From Microbacterium abyssi (GTDB lineage Bacteria; Actinomycetota; Actinomycetes; Actinomycetales; Microbacteriaceae): a stretch of DNA of 64,000 bases. Location of the stretch: positions 1,798,001 through 1,862,000 of the forward strand of contig NZ_CP063815.1 of assembly GCF_015277895.1 (NCBI RefSeq), written 5' to 3'. The notes beneath the pieces were generated by a model. That model was not told where the DNA came from. It did not search any database and was given only the letters and a program-made list of their open reading frames with translations. The position numbers and the translations under genes are program-made. Shown one piece after another: positions 15,319-27,455 of this stretch (positions within the stretch are counted from its first letter, which is position 1; each line of letters begins with the position of its first letter).

Positions 15319-16848
15319 CTACTGGGCCGCCCGCTCCAGAATCAGTTCACGCACGCGCGCAGCGTCTGCCTGGCCCTTCATGGCTTTCATGACGGCGCCG
15401 ATGATCGCGCCGGCCGCCTGCACCTTGCCGTCCTTGATCTTCGCCATCACGTCGGGCTGCGCAGCCAGCGCTTCGTCGATCGCCACGATGAGCGCACCGT
15501 CGTCCGAAACGACCGCGAGACCGCGGGCGTCCACGATCTGCTGAGGCGTGCCCTCGCCGGCGATGACGCCCTCGAGCACCTGACGGCCGAGCTTGTCAGT
15601 GAGCGTGCCCTCGTCGACGAGCCTCTGCAGGGCGGCGACGTTCTCGGGGGTGATCAGCTCGACGGCATCCTTGCCCTGCGCGTTCGCGAGGCGTGAGATC
15701 TCGCCGGTCCACCACTTGCGTGCAGCGGCAGGCGTCGCCCCTGCGGCGATCGTCGCCTCGACCGCATCGACGAGGTCGCTGTTGCGCACGTCCTGGTACT
15801 CGAGGTCGGTGAATCCCCACTCCGCCTTCAGACGGCGGCGACGGGCTACGGGCTGCTCAGGCAGCGCCGCACGCAGCTCCTCGATCAGCTCCTCGGCGGG
15901 CTGCACCGGCAGCAGGTCCGGCTCCGGGAAGTAACGGTAGTCATCGGCATCCGACTTGGGGCGACCGGGTGAGGTCGTGCCGGTGTCCTCATGCCAGTGA
16001 CGCGTCTCCTGGATGATCCTCCCGCCGTCGGCGAGGATCTGCGCCTGACGCTGGATCTCGTACCGCACTGCGCGCTCGACCGAACGCATCGAGTTGACGT
16101 TCTTCGTCTCCGTGCGGATGCCGAGAGGTGCCGGCTCCTCGCCCTCGGCGACCCGAGGGCGCAGCGAGACGTTCGCGTCGCAGCGCAGGTTGCCGCGCTC
16201 GAGCCGCGCCTCCGAGATGCCGAGGCTGCGCACGATGTCGCGGATCGTCGAGACGTACGCCTTGGCGACCTCGGGTGCGCGGTGGTCGGTGCCGAAGATC
16301 GTCTTGGTCACGATCTCGACGAGCGGGACGCCGGCCCGGTTGTAATCCACGAGCGAGTACTCGGCGCCCTGGATGCGACCTGTCGCGCCACCCATGTGGG
16401 TGAGTTTGCCGGCATCCTCCTCCATGTGCGCGCGCTCGATCGGCACGGTCACGAGCGTGCCGTCCTCGAGCTCGACGACCACGGAGCCCTCGTACGCGAT
16501 CGGTTCGTCGTACTGCGAGATCTGGTAGTTCTTGCCGAGGTCCGGGTAGAAGTAGTTCTTGCGCGCGAAGCGGCTGGACTCGGCAATCGAGCAGTTCAGC
16601 GCAAGACCGAGGCTGATCGACGATCGGATCGCCGTCTCGTTCACGGTCGGCATGGCCCCGGGCAGTCCCAGGTCGACCGGTGCGATGAGCGTGTTGGGCT
16701 CGGCTGCGTGATATTTCTCGTTCGCCGGGTTGGGCGCGTCCGAGAACATCTTGGTTTTGGTGTTGAGCTCGACGTGCACCTCGAAGCCGAGCACGGGCTC
16801 GTACAGCTCAAGAGCCTTGTCGAAATCCATCAGCTTTGCCGCGGCCAT
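15319..16848 (-). CDS. gatB: Asp-tRNA(Asn)/Glu-tRNA(Gln) amidotransferase subunit B
   Basis: A 509-residue GatB. With GatA and GatC it converts misacylated Glu-tRNA(Gln) and/or Asp-tRNA(Asn) to the correct amide form. The N-terminal LGFEVHVELNTKTKMF and PVDLGLPGAMPTVNE blocks, DYNRAGVPLVEIVT and the TKNVNSMRSVERAVRYE block (landmark KNVNSMRSVERA) belong to the kinase-like catalytic domain; the C-terminal ~150 residues are the YqeY-like tRNA-binding domain. The ATG at 16848 shares its A with the gatA stop (TGATG). No GlnRS-dependent alternative is visible here. Confidence 0.96.
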   Translation of the reverse strand: MAAAKLMDFDKALELYEPVLGFEVHVELNTKTKMFSDAPNPANEKYHAAEPNTLIAPVDLGLPGAMPTVNETAIRSSISLGLALNCSIAESSRFARKNYFYPDLGKNYQISQYDEPIAYEGSVVVELEDGTLVTVPIERAHMEEDAGKLTHMGGATGRIQGAEYSLVDYNRAGVPLVEIVTKTIFGTDHRAPEVAKAYVSTIRDIVRSLGISEARLERGNLRCDANVSLRPRVAEGEEPAPLGIRTETKNVNSMRSVERAVRYEIQRQAQILADGGRIIQETRHWHEDTGTTSPGRPKSDADDYRYFPEPDLLPVQPAEELIEELRAALPEQPVARRRRLKAEWGFTDLEYQDVRNSDLVDAVEATIAAGATPAAARKWWTGEISRLANAQGKDAVELITPENVAALQRLVDEGTLTDKLGRQVLEGVIAGEGTPQQIVDARGLAVVSDDGALIVAIDEALAAQPDVMAKIKDGKVQAAGAIIGAVMKAMKGQADAARVRELILERAAQ

Positions 16849-18365
16849 CAGCGGTTCCCTCCTGCGAGCTGCGGTGCGCGGGTGAGCAACGGGGCTCCCC
16901 ACGAGTCGACGAGCGCGGTCTCAAGGGCCGCCCCGACGCGGTACAGGCGGGCATCCTCGCGTGCCGGCGCGAGGAACTGGATGCCGACCGGCAGACCGTC
17001 GTCATCGGCCAGGCCGGACGGGATCGAGATGCCGGGGACGCCGGCCAGGTTCGCCGGGATCGTCGTGACGTCATTCAGGTACATCTGCAGCGGGTCGTCG
17101 ATCCGCTCGCCGATCTTGAACGCGGTCGTGGGCGCCGAGGGCGTCGCGATGACGTCGACCTGCTCGAACGCGCGGTCGAAGTCCTGCTGGATGAGTGTGC
17201 GGACCTTCTGCGCGCTGCCGTAGTACGCGTCGTAGTAGCCGGCCGAAAGTGCGTACGTGCCGAGGATGATGCGGCGCTTCACCTCGTCGCCGAAGCCGGC
17301 GTCGCGCGTCGCAGACATCACGTCCTCGACGGTCGGGTTGCCGGCCGGCGTGACGCGCAGACCGAAGCGCACCGAGTCGAACTTCGCCAGGTTGCTGGAT
17401 GCCTCGGCGGGCAGGATCAGGTAGTACGCGGCCACGCCGTACTCGAAGTGCGGCGTGGAGATCTCGACGATCTCGGCTCCGTTCGCCTCGAGCAGGTCGA
17501 GAGAGGCGCGGAAGGACGCCGCAACACCGGGTTGAAAGCCGGAGTCGGGGAGCTCCTTGATGATGCCGACCCTGAGTCCCTTCAGCACGTCTCCGCTGGC
17601 GCCCTCACGGGCGGCATCCGCGAAGGACGGCCATGCGTCGGTGAGCGAGGTGGAGTCCTTGGGATCGTGGCCGGCGATCACATCGTGCAGGAGCCCCGAG
17701 TCGAGCACCGTGCGTGTGACAGGGCCGACCTGGTCGAGGCTGGATGCCAGAGCGATCGAGCCGTAGCGGCTGACGCCGCCGTAGGTCGGCTTCACACCGA
17801 CCGTGCCGGTGACGTGTGCGGGCTGCCGGATCGACCCACCGGTGTCCGAGCCGAGCGCGAGCGGCGCTTCGTATGCGGCGACTGCTGCGGCCGAGCCACC
17901 GCCGGAGCCGCCGGGGATGCGGTCGAGGTCCCACGGGTTTCGGGTCGGGCCGTACGCCGAGTGCTCGGTCGACGATCCCATCGCGAACTCGTCCATGTTG
18001 GTCTTGCCCAGCGGCACGAGGCCGGCTGCGCGGGACCGCGCCACCACCGTCGCGTCGTAGGGCGACATGTAGCCCTCGAGGATCTTGGATCCGCTCGTGG
18101 TCGGCTGGTCGGTGGTGACCAGGACGTCCTTGATCGCGAGCGGGACGCCGGCGAGCGGGTGCAGCTGTTCGCCTGCGGCACGGGCGGTGTCGATCGCGTC
18201 GGCAGTCGAAAGCGCGCCGTCGTGCACGTGCAGGAAGGCGTGTACGTCGCCGTCGACGGCGGCGATGCGGTCGAGGTGGGCTTGGGTGGCCTCGCGGCTG
18301 GAGACCTCGCCGGCGGAGAGCCGATCAGCGAGCTCGGCGGCGGTCAGTCGGATGATGTCGCTCAC
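16848..18365 (-). CDS. gatA: Asp-tRNA(Asn)/Glu-tRNA(Gln) amidotransferase subunit A
   Basis: A 505-residue amidase-signature protein that supplies ammonia from glutamine. The catalytic triad is Lys79 (PLAIKDV), the cis-Ser in the [13 protein letters not shown] loop and the nucleophilic Ser in [12 protein letters not shown] (about residues 172-183). [15 protein letters not shown] precedes the loop. Length is normal. The GTG start overlaps the gatC stop (GTGA), so the operon is tightly coupled in the order gatC-gatA-gatB. Confidence 0.96.
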   Translation of the reverse strand: MSDIIRLTAAELADRLSAGEVSSREATQAHLDRIAAVDGDVHAFLHVHDGALSTADAIDTARAAGEQLHPLAGVPLAIKDVLVTTDQPTTSGSKILEGYMSPYDATVVARSRAAGLVPLGKTNMDEFAMGSSTEHSAYGPTRNPWDLDRIPGGSGGGSAAAVAAYEAPLALGSDTGGSIRQPAHVTGTVGVKPTYGGVSRYGSIALASSLDQVGPVTRTVLDSGLLHDVIAGHDPKDSTSLTDAWPSFADAAREGASGDVLKGLRVGIIKELPDSGFQPGVAASFRASLDLLEANGAEIVEISTPHFEYGVAAYYLILPAEASSNLAKFDSVRFGLRVTPAGNPTVEDVMSATRDAGFGDEVKRRIILGTYALSAGYYDAYYGSAQKVRTLIQQDFDRAFEQVDVIATPSAPTTAFKIGERIDDPLQMYLNDVTTIPANLAGVPGISIPSGLADDDGLPVGIQFLAPAREDARLYRVGAALETALVDSWGAPLLTRAPQLAGGNR

Positions 18366-18661
18366 TGCTCCTCCCCCAGGATGGCAGTGACGCGGAAGCG
18401 GCCGTCCGCGGCATCCGGCGCGTTCTGCAGCACCTGCTCGTGCGTGAGCGTCTCGCCGACCTCGTCGGGGCGGAAGACGTTCGAGAGCGGGATCGGGTGG
18501 CTCGTGGCGGGGACGTCCGGCGTCGCGACCTGCGAGACCTTCGCGATGTTGTCGACGATGGCGTCGAGCTGGCCCGTGAGCAGCGTCACCTCGTCGTCGT
18601 TCAGCTGGATGCGCGCGAGCACGCCGAGATGGCGCACAAGATCAGGGGTGATTTCAGACAC
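18362..18661 (-). CDS. gatC: Asp-tRNA(Asn)/Glu-tRNA(Gln) amidotransferase subunit C
   Basis: A 99-residue subunit that wraps around GatA and GatB to stabilise the complex. The N-terminal [20 protein letters not shown] and the C-terminal LRPDEV-type segment (here [20 protein letters not shown]; landmark FRPDEV) are typical. It heads the gatCAB operon. The GTG start follows TAGACT by exactly 6 nt. Confidence 0.94.
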   Translation of the reverse strand: MSEITPDLVRHLGVLARIQLNDDEVTLLTGQLDAIVDNIAKVSQVATPDVPATSHPIPLSNVFRPDEVGETLTHEQVLQNAPDAADGRFRVTAILGEEQ

Positions 18662-18667
18662 CCGTCC

Positions 18668-18673
18668 AGTCTA
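18668..18673 (-). promoter_or_regulatory. -10 hexamer TAGACT, leaderless start of gatCAB
   Basis: TAGACT on the minus strand, 6 nt (ggacgg), then the GTG of gatC. Only 36 bp separate this hexamer from the oppositely directed hexamer of the acyl-CoA synthetase gene, so the two promoters must share their -35 space. Confidence 0.65.
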
Positions 18674-18709
18674 GTTGCCGCTCTGCGGACGACCCGCCGA
18701 CGATCGCAA

Positions 18710-18715
18710 TAGGCT
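18710..18715 (+). promoter_or_regulatory. -10 hexamer TAGGCT, leaderless start of the acyl-CoA synthetase gene
   Basis: TAGGCT, 6 nt (ggcacc), then ATG. Back-to-back with the gatC promoter. Confidence 0.6.
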
Positions 18716-18721
18716 GGCACC

Positions 18722-20422
18722 ATGACGACGTACGATCCCCCTCGTCCCTGGATCACCAGCTACGCAGACGGGGTTCCGGAGGACCTCCCTCCCGTCAGCG
18801 GCTCGCTCATCGACATCGTCGCGGCATCCGCGCGTGACTTCCCGGATGCTCCGGCGCTGGAGTTCTTCGGCCGCGAGACGACGTACGCGCAGATGCAGGC
18901 TGCCATCGACCGGGCGGCAGCCGGGCTGCACGCCCTCGGCGTCCGCGCCGGCGACCCGGTGGCGATCGTGCTGCCGAACTGCCCGCAGCACATCATCGCG
19001 TTCTACGCAGTACTGCGCCTCGGCGCCGTCGTGGTCGAGCACAATCCGCTGTACACGCCACGCGAACTGCGCAAGCAGTTCGAAGACCACGGCGCCAAGC
19101 ACGCCGTCGTGTGGAGCAAGGTCGTGAAGACCGTGCAGGAATTCCCCCGCGACCTCTCGGTGACCTCGCTGATCTCCGTCGATGTCTCCCGAGCCATGCC
19201 GTTCATGACCCGGTTCGCCCTGCGCCTCCCCGTCGCGAAGGCGCGGGAATCGCGCGCGGCGCTCACCGAGAAGGTGCGTGGGACGATCGACTGGGAGCAG
19301 CTCGTCCGCGGCGAGCCGCTGCCGTCGTCGCATCCGAAACCCGCGACCGACGACCTCGCAATCATCCAGTACACGTCCGGCACCACCGGCACGCCGAAGG
19401 GCGCCTCGCTCAGCCATCGCAACCTGCTCGCGAACGCGGCGCAGGCGCAGGCATGGGTCCCGACCATCCAGCGGGGCAAGGGCTGCGTCGTGTACGCGGT
19501 GCTGCCGATGTTCCACGCCTACGGGCTCACGCTGTGCCTGACGTTCGCGATGTCGATGGGCGCACGGCTCGTGCTGTTCCCCAAGTTCGATCCCGACCTG
19601 GTGCTCGATGTCGTCAAGAAGCACCCGCCGACGTTCCTTCCGCTCGTCCCGCCGATCGCCGAGCGGCTGCTGGCCGCGGCGAAGGCGAAGGGCATCTCGC
19701 TCGCCGGCACCGAGGTCGCGATCTCTGGCGCCATGGCGCTGCCGCATGAACTGGTCGTGCCGTTCGAGGAGGCCAGCGGCGGGTTCCTCGTCGAGGGATA
19801 CGGCCTCAGCGAGTGCTCCCCCGTGCTGATGGCGAACCCGGTCGCTGCGAACCGCGTCGCCGGAACCGTCGGCCTCCCCCTCCCCGGCACGGAGTGCCGC
19901 GTCGTCGACCCCGAGGAGCCCACGCAGGACGTCGAGCCCGGAGCCCCCGGCGAACTCGTCGTGCGCGGACCGCAGGTCTTCTCCGGCTACTACGGCAAGC
20001 CGGAGGCGACCGAGGACGTGTTCGTCGACGGCTGGTACCGCACCGGCGACATCGTCACGATCGACAACGTCGGCTTCGTGCGGATCGTCGACCGCATCAA
20101 GGAACTGATCATCACCGGCGGGTTCAATGTCTCCCCTACCGAGGTCGAGAGCGCCCTGCGCCAGCATCCGTCCATCGACGACGTCGCGGTCGTGGGCCTG
20201 CCCAGCGGACACTCCGGCGAGGAGGTCGTCGCCGCGGTCGTGCTGGACACCGGTGCCGAACTCGACGAGGAGGCGATCCGCTCGTTCGCACGAGAGATCC
20301 TCACGCCGTACAAGGTGCCGCGGCGGCTGTTCGTCGTGGACGAGCTGCCGAAGTCGCTGATCGGCAAGGTGCTGCGTCGCCAGGTCAAGGAGCGGATCCT
20401 CGCGCTCACCAGCAGCGACTGA
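18722..20422 (+). CDS. fadD: Long-chain fatty-acid--CoA ligase (FadD-type, ANL superfamily)
   Basis: A 566-residue adenylate-forming enzyme that activates fatty acids as acyl-AMP and then acyl-CoA. The AMP-binding motif YTSGTTGTPKGASLSH (about residues 217-232), the VEGYGLSECSPV motif (about 359-370), GWYRTGDI with the conserved Asp (about 437-444) and the C-terminal catalytic Lys in GKVLRRQVK are all present. Length fits FadD. The PLFTP-like N-terminus (YDPPRPWITSYADGVP) is common in Micrococcales homologues. Chain-length preference cannot be told. Confidence 0.9.
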   Translation: MTTYDPPRPWITSYADGVPEDLPPVSGSLIDIVAASARDFPDAPALEFFGRETTYAQMQAAIDRAAAGLHALGVRAGDPVAIVLPNCPQHIIAFYAVLRLGAVVVEHNPLYTPRELRKQFEDHGAKHAVVWSKVVKTVQEFPRDLSVTSLISVDVSRAMPFMTRFALRLPVAKARESRAALTEKVRGTIDWEQLVRGEPLPSSHPKPATDDLAIIQYTSGTTGTPKGASLSHRNLLANAAQAQAWVPTIQRGKGCVVYAVLPMFHAYGLTLCLTFAMSMGARLVLFPKFDPDLVLDVVKKHPPTFLPLVPPIAERLLAAAKAKGISLAGTEVAISGAMALPHELVVPFEEASGGFLVEGYGLSECSPVLMANPVAANRVAGTVGLPLPGTECRVVDPEEPTQDVEPGAPGELVVRGPQVFSGYYGKPEATEDVFVDGWYRTGDIVTIDNVGFVRIVDRIKELIITGGFNVSPTEVESALRQHPSIDDVAVVGLPSGHSGEEVVAAVVLDTGAELDEEAIRSFAREILTPYKVPRRLFVVDELPKSLIGKVLRRQVKERILALTSSD

Positions 20423-20459
20423 GAGCGCGTTCTCACAGACAACGGGACGCCGTGGGCGC

Positions 20460-20465
20460 TACCTT
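20460..20465 (+). promoter_or_regulatory. -10 hexamer TACCTT, leaderless start of the DEAD-box helicase
   Basis: TACCTT, 6 nt (taggta), then GTG. Confidence 0.5.
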
Positions 20466-20471
20466 TAGGTA

Positions 20472-22268
20472 GTGACCCCTGAAGACGCACCCCTCAACGA
20501 GCCCGCCGACGAGTCCCCCGCCCTGCCCGGATTCGAGGAGCTCGGCATCACCGGGCCCGTCCTGAAGGCGATCCGCGACCTCGGCTACGAGACGCCGTCT
20601 CCGATCCAGGCGGCGACGATCCCGACGCTGCTCGGCGGCCGTGACGTCGTCGGCATGGCGCAGACCGGAACCGGTAAGACCGCGGCGTTCGCACTGCCCG
20701 TCCTCGAGCGTCTCGATGTGTCGCAGAAGACTCCGCAGGCACTCGTCCTGGCCCCCACCCGTGAGCTCGCACTCCAGGTGTGCGAGGCGTTCGAGTCGTA
20801 CGCGACCAAGATGAAGGGCGTCCACGTGCTGCCGGTCTACGGCGGCCAGGGCTACGGTGTGCAGCTGTCTGCGCTTCGCCGCGGCGTGCACGTGATCGTC
20901 GGCACGCCGGGGCGCATCATGGACCACCTCGCCAAGGGCACGCTCGACCTCTCCGAGTTGAAGTATCTCGTCCTCGACGAGGCCGACGAGATGCTGAAGA
21001 TGGGCTTCGCCGAGGACGTCGAGCAGATCCTCGCGCAGACGCCCGAGGAGAAGCAGGTCGCGCTGTTCTCGGCGACCATGCCCGCGCAGATCCGCCGACT
21101 CGCGCAGAAGTACCTGCGCGACGCGGAGGAGATCACGGTCAAGTCGAAGACCGCGACCAACACGAACATCACCCAGCGCTACCTCGTAGTCTCGTACCAG
21201 CAGAAGGTCGACGCCCTCACCCGCATCCTCGAGGTCGAGAACTTCGACGGCATGATCGTGTTCGTCCGCACGAAGAACGAGACCGAGACACTCGCCGAGA
21301 AGCTGCGCGCTCGGGGATACTCCGCCGCCGCCATCAACGGCGACGTGCCGCAGGTGCAGCGCGAGCGGAGCGTCAACCAGCTCAAGGACGGCAAGCTCGA
21401 CATCCTCGTCGCCACCGACGTCGCCGCACGCGGCCTGGACGTGGAGCGCATCAGTCACGTCGTGAACTTCGACATCCCCACCGACACCGAGTCGTACGTG
21501 CACCGCATCGGCCGCACCGGCCGTGCCGGCCGCACCGGCGACGCGATCAGCTTCATCACGCCGCGTGAGCGCTACCTGCTCAAGAGCATCGAGAAGGCCA
21601 CGCGTCAGGCGCCGACCCAGATGCAGCTGCCGACCACGGAAGATGTGAACACCACGCGTCTCGCGCGGTTCGACGACGCCATCACGGCCGCCCTCGCCGA
21701 GACCGCGCGCATCGAGGCGTTCCGCGACATCGTCGCCCACTACGTGCGCAACAACGATGTGCCCGAGTCGGATGTCGCGGCGGCGCTGGCCGTCGTCGCG
21801 CAGGGCGCCACGCCGCTTCTGCTCGACCCTGAGAACGACCCGCTCACCACGGCCGTCGAGCGTGACAACCGTCCGCGCCGCGACGATCGGGAGCGCCCGG
21901 CCCGCGAGCCTCGTGAGCGTCGCGGTCGCGGTGACTACGCCCCGTACCGCATCGAGATCGGCCGGCGCCACCGCGTCGAGCCGCGTCAGATCGTCGGCGC
22001 CCTGGCCAACGAGGGCGGTCTGGGACGTGACGACTTCGGTGCGATCAACATCAAGCCGGACTTCTCGATCGTCGAGCTGCCCGCGAACATGGACCCGTCC
22101 GTGCTCGAGAAACTGCGCGACACCCGCATCTCCGGTCGCATGATCGAGATCAAGCCCGACCGCGGTCCGCGCGGCGGTGGAGCGCGCGGCACCGGCGGCG
22201 GCTACGAGCGTCGAGACCGTCCTGCCCGCGACGACAAGCCGTTCCGCAAGCCGCGCCACAAGGGCTGA
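20472..22268 (+). CDS. deaD: DEAD-box ATP-dependent RNA helicase (CsdA/DeaD-like)
   Basis: A 598-residue RNA helicase. The Q-motif (F..LGI...SPIQAATIP), motif I AQTGTGKT (about residues 61-68), Ia PTRELALQV, Ib TPGR, motif II DEAD (about 171-174), motif III SAT, motif IV FVRTKNET, ARGLDVERI and motif VI HRIGRTGRAGR are all visible. The region about 445-500 is Arg/Asp-rich, followed by a DbpA/CsdA RNA-binding domain (YRIEIGRRHRVEPRQIVGAL) and a basic Gly/Arg tail. It probably remodels ribosomal or structured mRNA, especially in the cold. Confidence 0.93.
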   Translation: MTPEDAPLNEPADESPALPGFEELGITGPVLKAIRDLGYETPSPIQAATIPTLLGGRDVVGMAQTGTGKTAAFALPVLERLDVSQKTPQALVLAPTRELALQVCEAFESYATKMKGVHVLPVYGGQGYGVQLSALRRGVHVIVGTPGRIMDHLAKGTLDLSELKYLVLDEADEMLKMGFAEDVEQILAQTPEEKQVALFSATMPAQIRRLAQKYLRDAEEITVKSKTATNTNITQRYLVVSYQQKVDALTRILEVENFDGMIVFVRTKNETETLAEKLRARGYSAAAINGDVPQVQRERSVNQLKDGKLDILVATDVAARGLDVERISHVVNFDIPTDTESYVHRIGRTGRAGRTGDAISFITPRERYLLKSIEKATRQAPTQMQLPTTEDVNTTRLARFDDAITAALAETARIEAFRDIVAHYVRNNDVPESDVAAALAVVAQGATPLLLDPENDPLTTAVERDNRPRRDDRERPAREPRERRGRGDYAPYRIEIGRRHRVEPRQIVGALANEGGLGRDDFGAINIKPDFSIVELPANMDPSVLEKLRDTRISGRMIEIKPDRGPRGGGARGTGGGYERRDRPARDDKPFRKPRHKG

Positions 22269-22296
22269 CTCTGTACTCGCGTCCTCGGGAGGTGAC

Positions 22297-22572
22297 ATGG
22301 CGGCTGCCAGTGTGATCGTGCGGGGGCGCGTGCAGGGTGTGGGATTCCGCTGGTTCACGCAGGAGGCCGCGCAGGAGCACGGCGTCACCGGCTGGGTGCG
22401 CAATCGCCGGGACGGCACGGTCGAAGCCGAGCTGCACGGAGCGGATGCCGACGTACGGGCGGTCCTCGACGCGATGGCGCAAGGCCCGAACGGCGCGCAC
22501 GTCGACGAGGTCGCCGTGACCGACGCGCCCGTCGCTGAACCATCCACGTTCGAGATCCGCGGCACCGCGTAG
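22297..22572 (+). CDS. acyP: Acylphosphatase
   Basis: A 91-residue enzyme that hydrolyses acyl phosphates. VRGRVQGVGFRWFTQEAA (about residues 8-25) contains the phosphate-binding loop with the catalytic Arg, and GWVRNRRDGTVEAELHG holds the catalytic Asn (about 36). The length is normal. A GGGAGGTG site precedes the ATG, 28 nt after the helicase stop, so it may be co-transcribed. Confidence 0.94.
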   Translation: MAAASVIVRGRVQGVGFRWFTQEAAQEHGVTGWVRNRRDGTVEAELHGADADVRAVLDAMAQGPNGAHVDEVAVTDAPVAEPSTFEIRGTA

Positions 22573-22611
22573 CCGAAACAGGTCCTCCCCGGCTGAGACG
22601 GGCCGTGGCAC

Positions 22612-22628
22612 GCCCTGTTTCGCAGGGC
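22612..22628. terminator. Hairpin between convergent acyP and ligA
   Basis: GCCCTG-TTTCG-CAGGGC forms a short stem. A competing longer pairing links cgaaacagg (22574-22582) with cctgtttcg (22614-22622). Either could act on both converging transcripts. Confidence 0.5.
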
Positions 22629-22647
22629 AGAGCGTGTTTCGCGGGCC

Positions 22648-25132
<2,485 letters not shown>

Positions 25133-26230
25133 TCACTGGGGAACGGGAACGGCGGAGACCGTCTTGTCGATCGTGAACTGCCCCAGCACCCGGGTGCCGA
25201 CGTAGAGCACGGCGGTCTGACCCGGCGCGACGCCGTCCAGCGGCACATCCGGAACGACCGCGACGCCATCCGACGACACCGTCGCGTGCGCAGGAACCGG
25301 ATCGGAGTGCGCACGGATCTGCACCTCGCAGTCGAACGACGACTGGGCGGGCGCGGCGCCCGCCCACGAGTGGCGCTGCCCCGAGATCTCGCCGATCGCC
25401 AGCGCCTCCTTGGGCCCCACCACGACCGTGTTCGACACCGGACGCACCTCGAGCACGAACCGAGGCTTGCCGTCCGGTGCCGGCACTCCGAGCTTGAGCC
25501 CGCGACGCTGCCCGACGGTGAACGCATGAGCACCGTCGTGCGAGCCGATGACGTTGCCGCCCCGATCCAGGATCTCGCCCTGCTCCGCCCCGACCTTCTC
25601 GGCCAGCCAGCCACGGGTGTCGCCGTCGGGGATGAAGCAGATGTCGTGGCTGTCGGGCTTCTGCGCGACGCTCAGTCCGCGCTCGGCGGCCTCCGCGCGC
25701 ACAAGCGCCTTCGACGGCGTCTCGCCCAGCGGGAAGTAGGTGTGCGCGAGCTGCTCGGTCGTGAGCACGCCCAGCACGTAGGACTGATCCTTGGCGTTGT
25801 CCGATGCGCGGTGCAGCTCGAGCCCGCCCTCGCCGTCGACGAGCGTGGCGTAGTGACCGGTGCACACCGCGTCGAAGCCGAGCTCGATCGCCCGCTCGAG
25901 CAGAGCGGCGAACTTGATCTTCTCGTTGCAGCGCATGCAGGGGTTCGGCGTGCGCCCGGCCTGATACTCGGCGATGAAGTCGTCGATCACGTCGTCGCGG
26001 AAGCGCTCCGAGAAGTCCCACACGTAGAACGGGATGCCGAGCATGTCCGCCGCGCGACGGGCGTCCATGGCGTCCTCGATCGTGCAGCAGCCGCGGCTTC
26101 CGGTGCGCAGCGTTCCGCCCGCCCGCGAGAGCGCGAGGTGCACACCGGTGACGTCGTGGCCCGCCTCCACGGCACGTGCGGCCGCGACGGCGGAATCGAC
26201 GCCCCCGCTCATGGCCGCAAGAATCCGCAT
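25133..26230 (-). CDS. mnmA: tRNA-specific 2-thiouridylase MnmA
   Basis: A 365-residue enzyme that thiolates U34 in the wobble position of Lys, Glu and Gln tRNAs, using sulfur relayed from a cysteine desulfurase. The PP-loop [11 protein letters not shown] is at about residues 7-17. The catalytic cysteines are in [13 protein letters not shown] (about 95-107) and in [16 protein letters not shown] and [10 protein letters not shown] are further conserved motifs. It follows the cysteine desulfurase gene by 9 nt, which fits a sulfur-donor partnership, yet also has its own leaderless promoter. Confidence 0.96.
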   Translation of the reverse strand: MRILAAMSGGVDSAVAAARAVEAGHDVTGVHLALSRAGGTLRTGSRGCCTIEDAMDARRAADMLGIPFYVWDFSERFRDDVIDDFIAEYQAGRTPNPCMRCNEKIKFAALLERAIELGFDAVCTGHYATLVDGEGGLELHRASDNAKDQSYVLGVLTTEQLAHTYFPLGETPSKALVRAEAAERGLSVAQKPDSHDICFIPDGDTRGWLAEKVGAEQGEILDRGGNVIGSHDGAHAFTVGQRRGLKLGVPAPDGKPRFVLEVRPVSNTVVVGPKEALAIGEISGQRHSWAGAAPAQSSFDCEVQIRAHSDPVPAHATVSSDGVAVVPDVPLDGVAPGQTAVLYVGTRVLGQFTIDKTVSAVPVPQ

Positions 26231-26236
26231 GGGTCC

Positions 26237-26242
26237 AGTCTA
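26237..26242 (-). promoter_or_regulatory. -10 hexamer TAGACT, leaderless start of mnmA inside the upstream stop codon
   Basis: TAGACT, 6 nt (ggaccc), then ATG on the minus strand. The TAG of the hexamer is also the stop codon of the cysteine desulfurase gene. Confidence 0.6.
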
Positions 26243-27415
26243 CGAGCCGTGCGCTGTGCGGGCACCGGATGCTCTGGCATAGGCATCCGCGATCACGCCC
26301 AGCACGGCATCCACATCATCGCCGGTGGAGGTCCGCCCGAGCGTGAACCGCAGCACGCTGCGCGCGTCCTGCTCAGTGCCGCCCATCGCCGTCACGACGT
26401 GCGACGGCTCGGCGACGCCGGCCTGGCAGGCAGATCCGGTGGATGCCGCCACCCCGGCCACGTCGAGCATGAAAAGCAGGCTCTCCCCGACTGCGCCGGG
26501 GAACAGGAAGTGCGCGTTTCCCGGCAGCCGGTCGACGGGATCGCCGAGTAGCCGCGCGGAGGGCACAGCGGAGCGGATGCCGTCGACGAGCCGGTCGCGC
26601 AGGATGCGCAGCCGCGCGCTCTCGGCTTCGCGCTCGGCCCCAGCCGCCACCAGAGCGGCCGCGAACGCCGCCGCTCCCGGCACATCCTGGGTGCCAGCGC
26701 GCAGACCGCGCTGCTGCGCCCCGCCGTGCAGCAGCGGAGAAAGCTTCGCCGTGCGCGCGACGACGAGCGCGCCCACCCCGACCGGGGAGCCGATCTTGTG
26801 CCCCGCGACGCTCATGGCGACCAGGCCCGCTCCTGCCGCGGCATCCCCGCGCAGTTCGCGGAACGACAGCGGCAGATGACCGACCGCCGCCACGGCATCC
26901 AGATGCAGCGGCACCCCGGCGCCGGCGGCCGCCGCGGACAGCGCGCCGGCGTCGTTGACGGTGCCGACCTCGTTGTTCGCGACCAGTGCAGTGGCGAAGG
27001 CTGCGCCGGGCAGCGCAGCCTGGAAGGCCTCGGCCTCGATGCGTCCGGTCGCGGACAGTGCCACCGCACGCACGTCCGCCCCCTCCGAGGCGAGCGCCGC
27101 GACGGTGTCCATGGTGGCGTGGTGCTCGCCGTCCGGAAGGACGACGGCATCGGCATCCGCCGGGCGCGATGCCCACAGGCCGTGCAGTGCAGTGTTGATC
27201 GACTCGGTGCCGCCGGAGGTCAACACGATCTCGATCGGATCGCTCCCGAGCACCGCGGCGATGCGCTCGCGGGAGTCCTCGAGCAGCCGTCGGGCGTCCT
27301 GACCGGCGCCGTGCGTGGATGAGGCGTTGCCGACGACGTCGGACGCCGCCAGCCACGCCTCGCGCGCCTCAGGACGCAGCGGGGTCGTGGCCGCGTGATC
27401 GAGATAGAACCGCAT
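26240..27415 (-). CDS. Cysteine desulfurase (NifS/IscS-like)
   Basis: A 391-residue PLP enzyme that removes sulfur from cysteine as a persulfide. YLDHAATTPLRP is the N-terminal signature. The PLP lysine is Lys207 in SVAGHKIGSPVGVG, the PLP-stacking histidine is in DGEHHA (about residue 99) and the catalytic cysteine is in STGSACQAG (about 320-328). No scaffold or Suf gene is adjacent, and mnmA follows directly, so it probably supplies sulfur for tRNA thiolation. A weak GAGCAT hexamer (27422-27427) lies 6 nt before the ATG. Confidence 0.94.
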   Translation of the reverse strand: MRFYLDHAATTPLRPEAREAWLAASDVVGNASSTHGAGQDARRLLEDSRERIAAVLGSDPIEIVLTSGGTESINTALHGLWASRPADADAVVLPDGEHHATMDTVAALASEGADVRAVALSATGRIEAEAFQAALPGAAFATALVANNEVGTVNDAGALSAAAAGAGVPLHLDAVAAVGHLPLSFRELRGDAAAGAGLVAMSVAGHKIGSPVGVGALVVARTAKLSPLLHGGAQQRGLRAGTQDVPGAAAFAAALVAAGAEREAESARLRILRDRLVDGIRSAVPSARLLGDPVDRLPGNAHFLFPGAVGESLLFMLDVAGVAASTGSACQAGVAEPSHVVTAMGGTEQDARSVLRFTLGRTSTGDDVDAVLGVIADAYARASGARTAHGS

Positions 27416-27443
27416 CCCTCAATGCTCGCTCATTTTCGCGCTC

Positions 27444-27449
27444 TACGCT
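27444..27449 (+). promoter_or_regulatory. -10 hexamer TACGCT, leaderless start of glgX
   Basis: TACGCT, 6 nt (gtaccc), then ATG. Only 40 bp separate this gene from the divergent cysteine desulfurase gene. Confidence 0.6.
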
Positions 27450-27455
27450 GTACCC

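Noticed and set aside
13933..15320. LexA (SOS) box in front of dinB
   Set aside because: No TCGAAC-N4-GTTCGA-like palindrome could be found in the 130 bp upstream; the inverted repeat there fits a gatB terminator.
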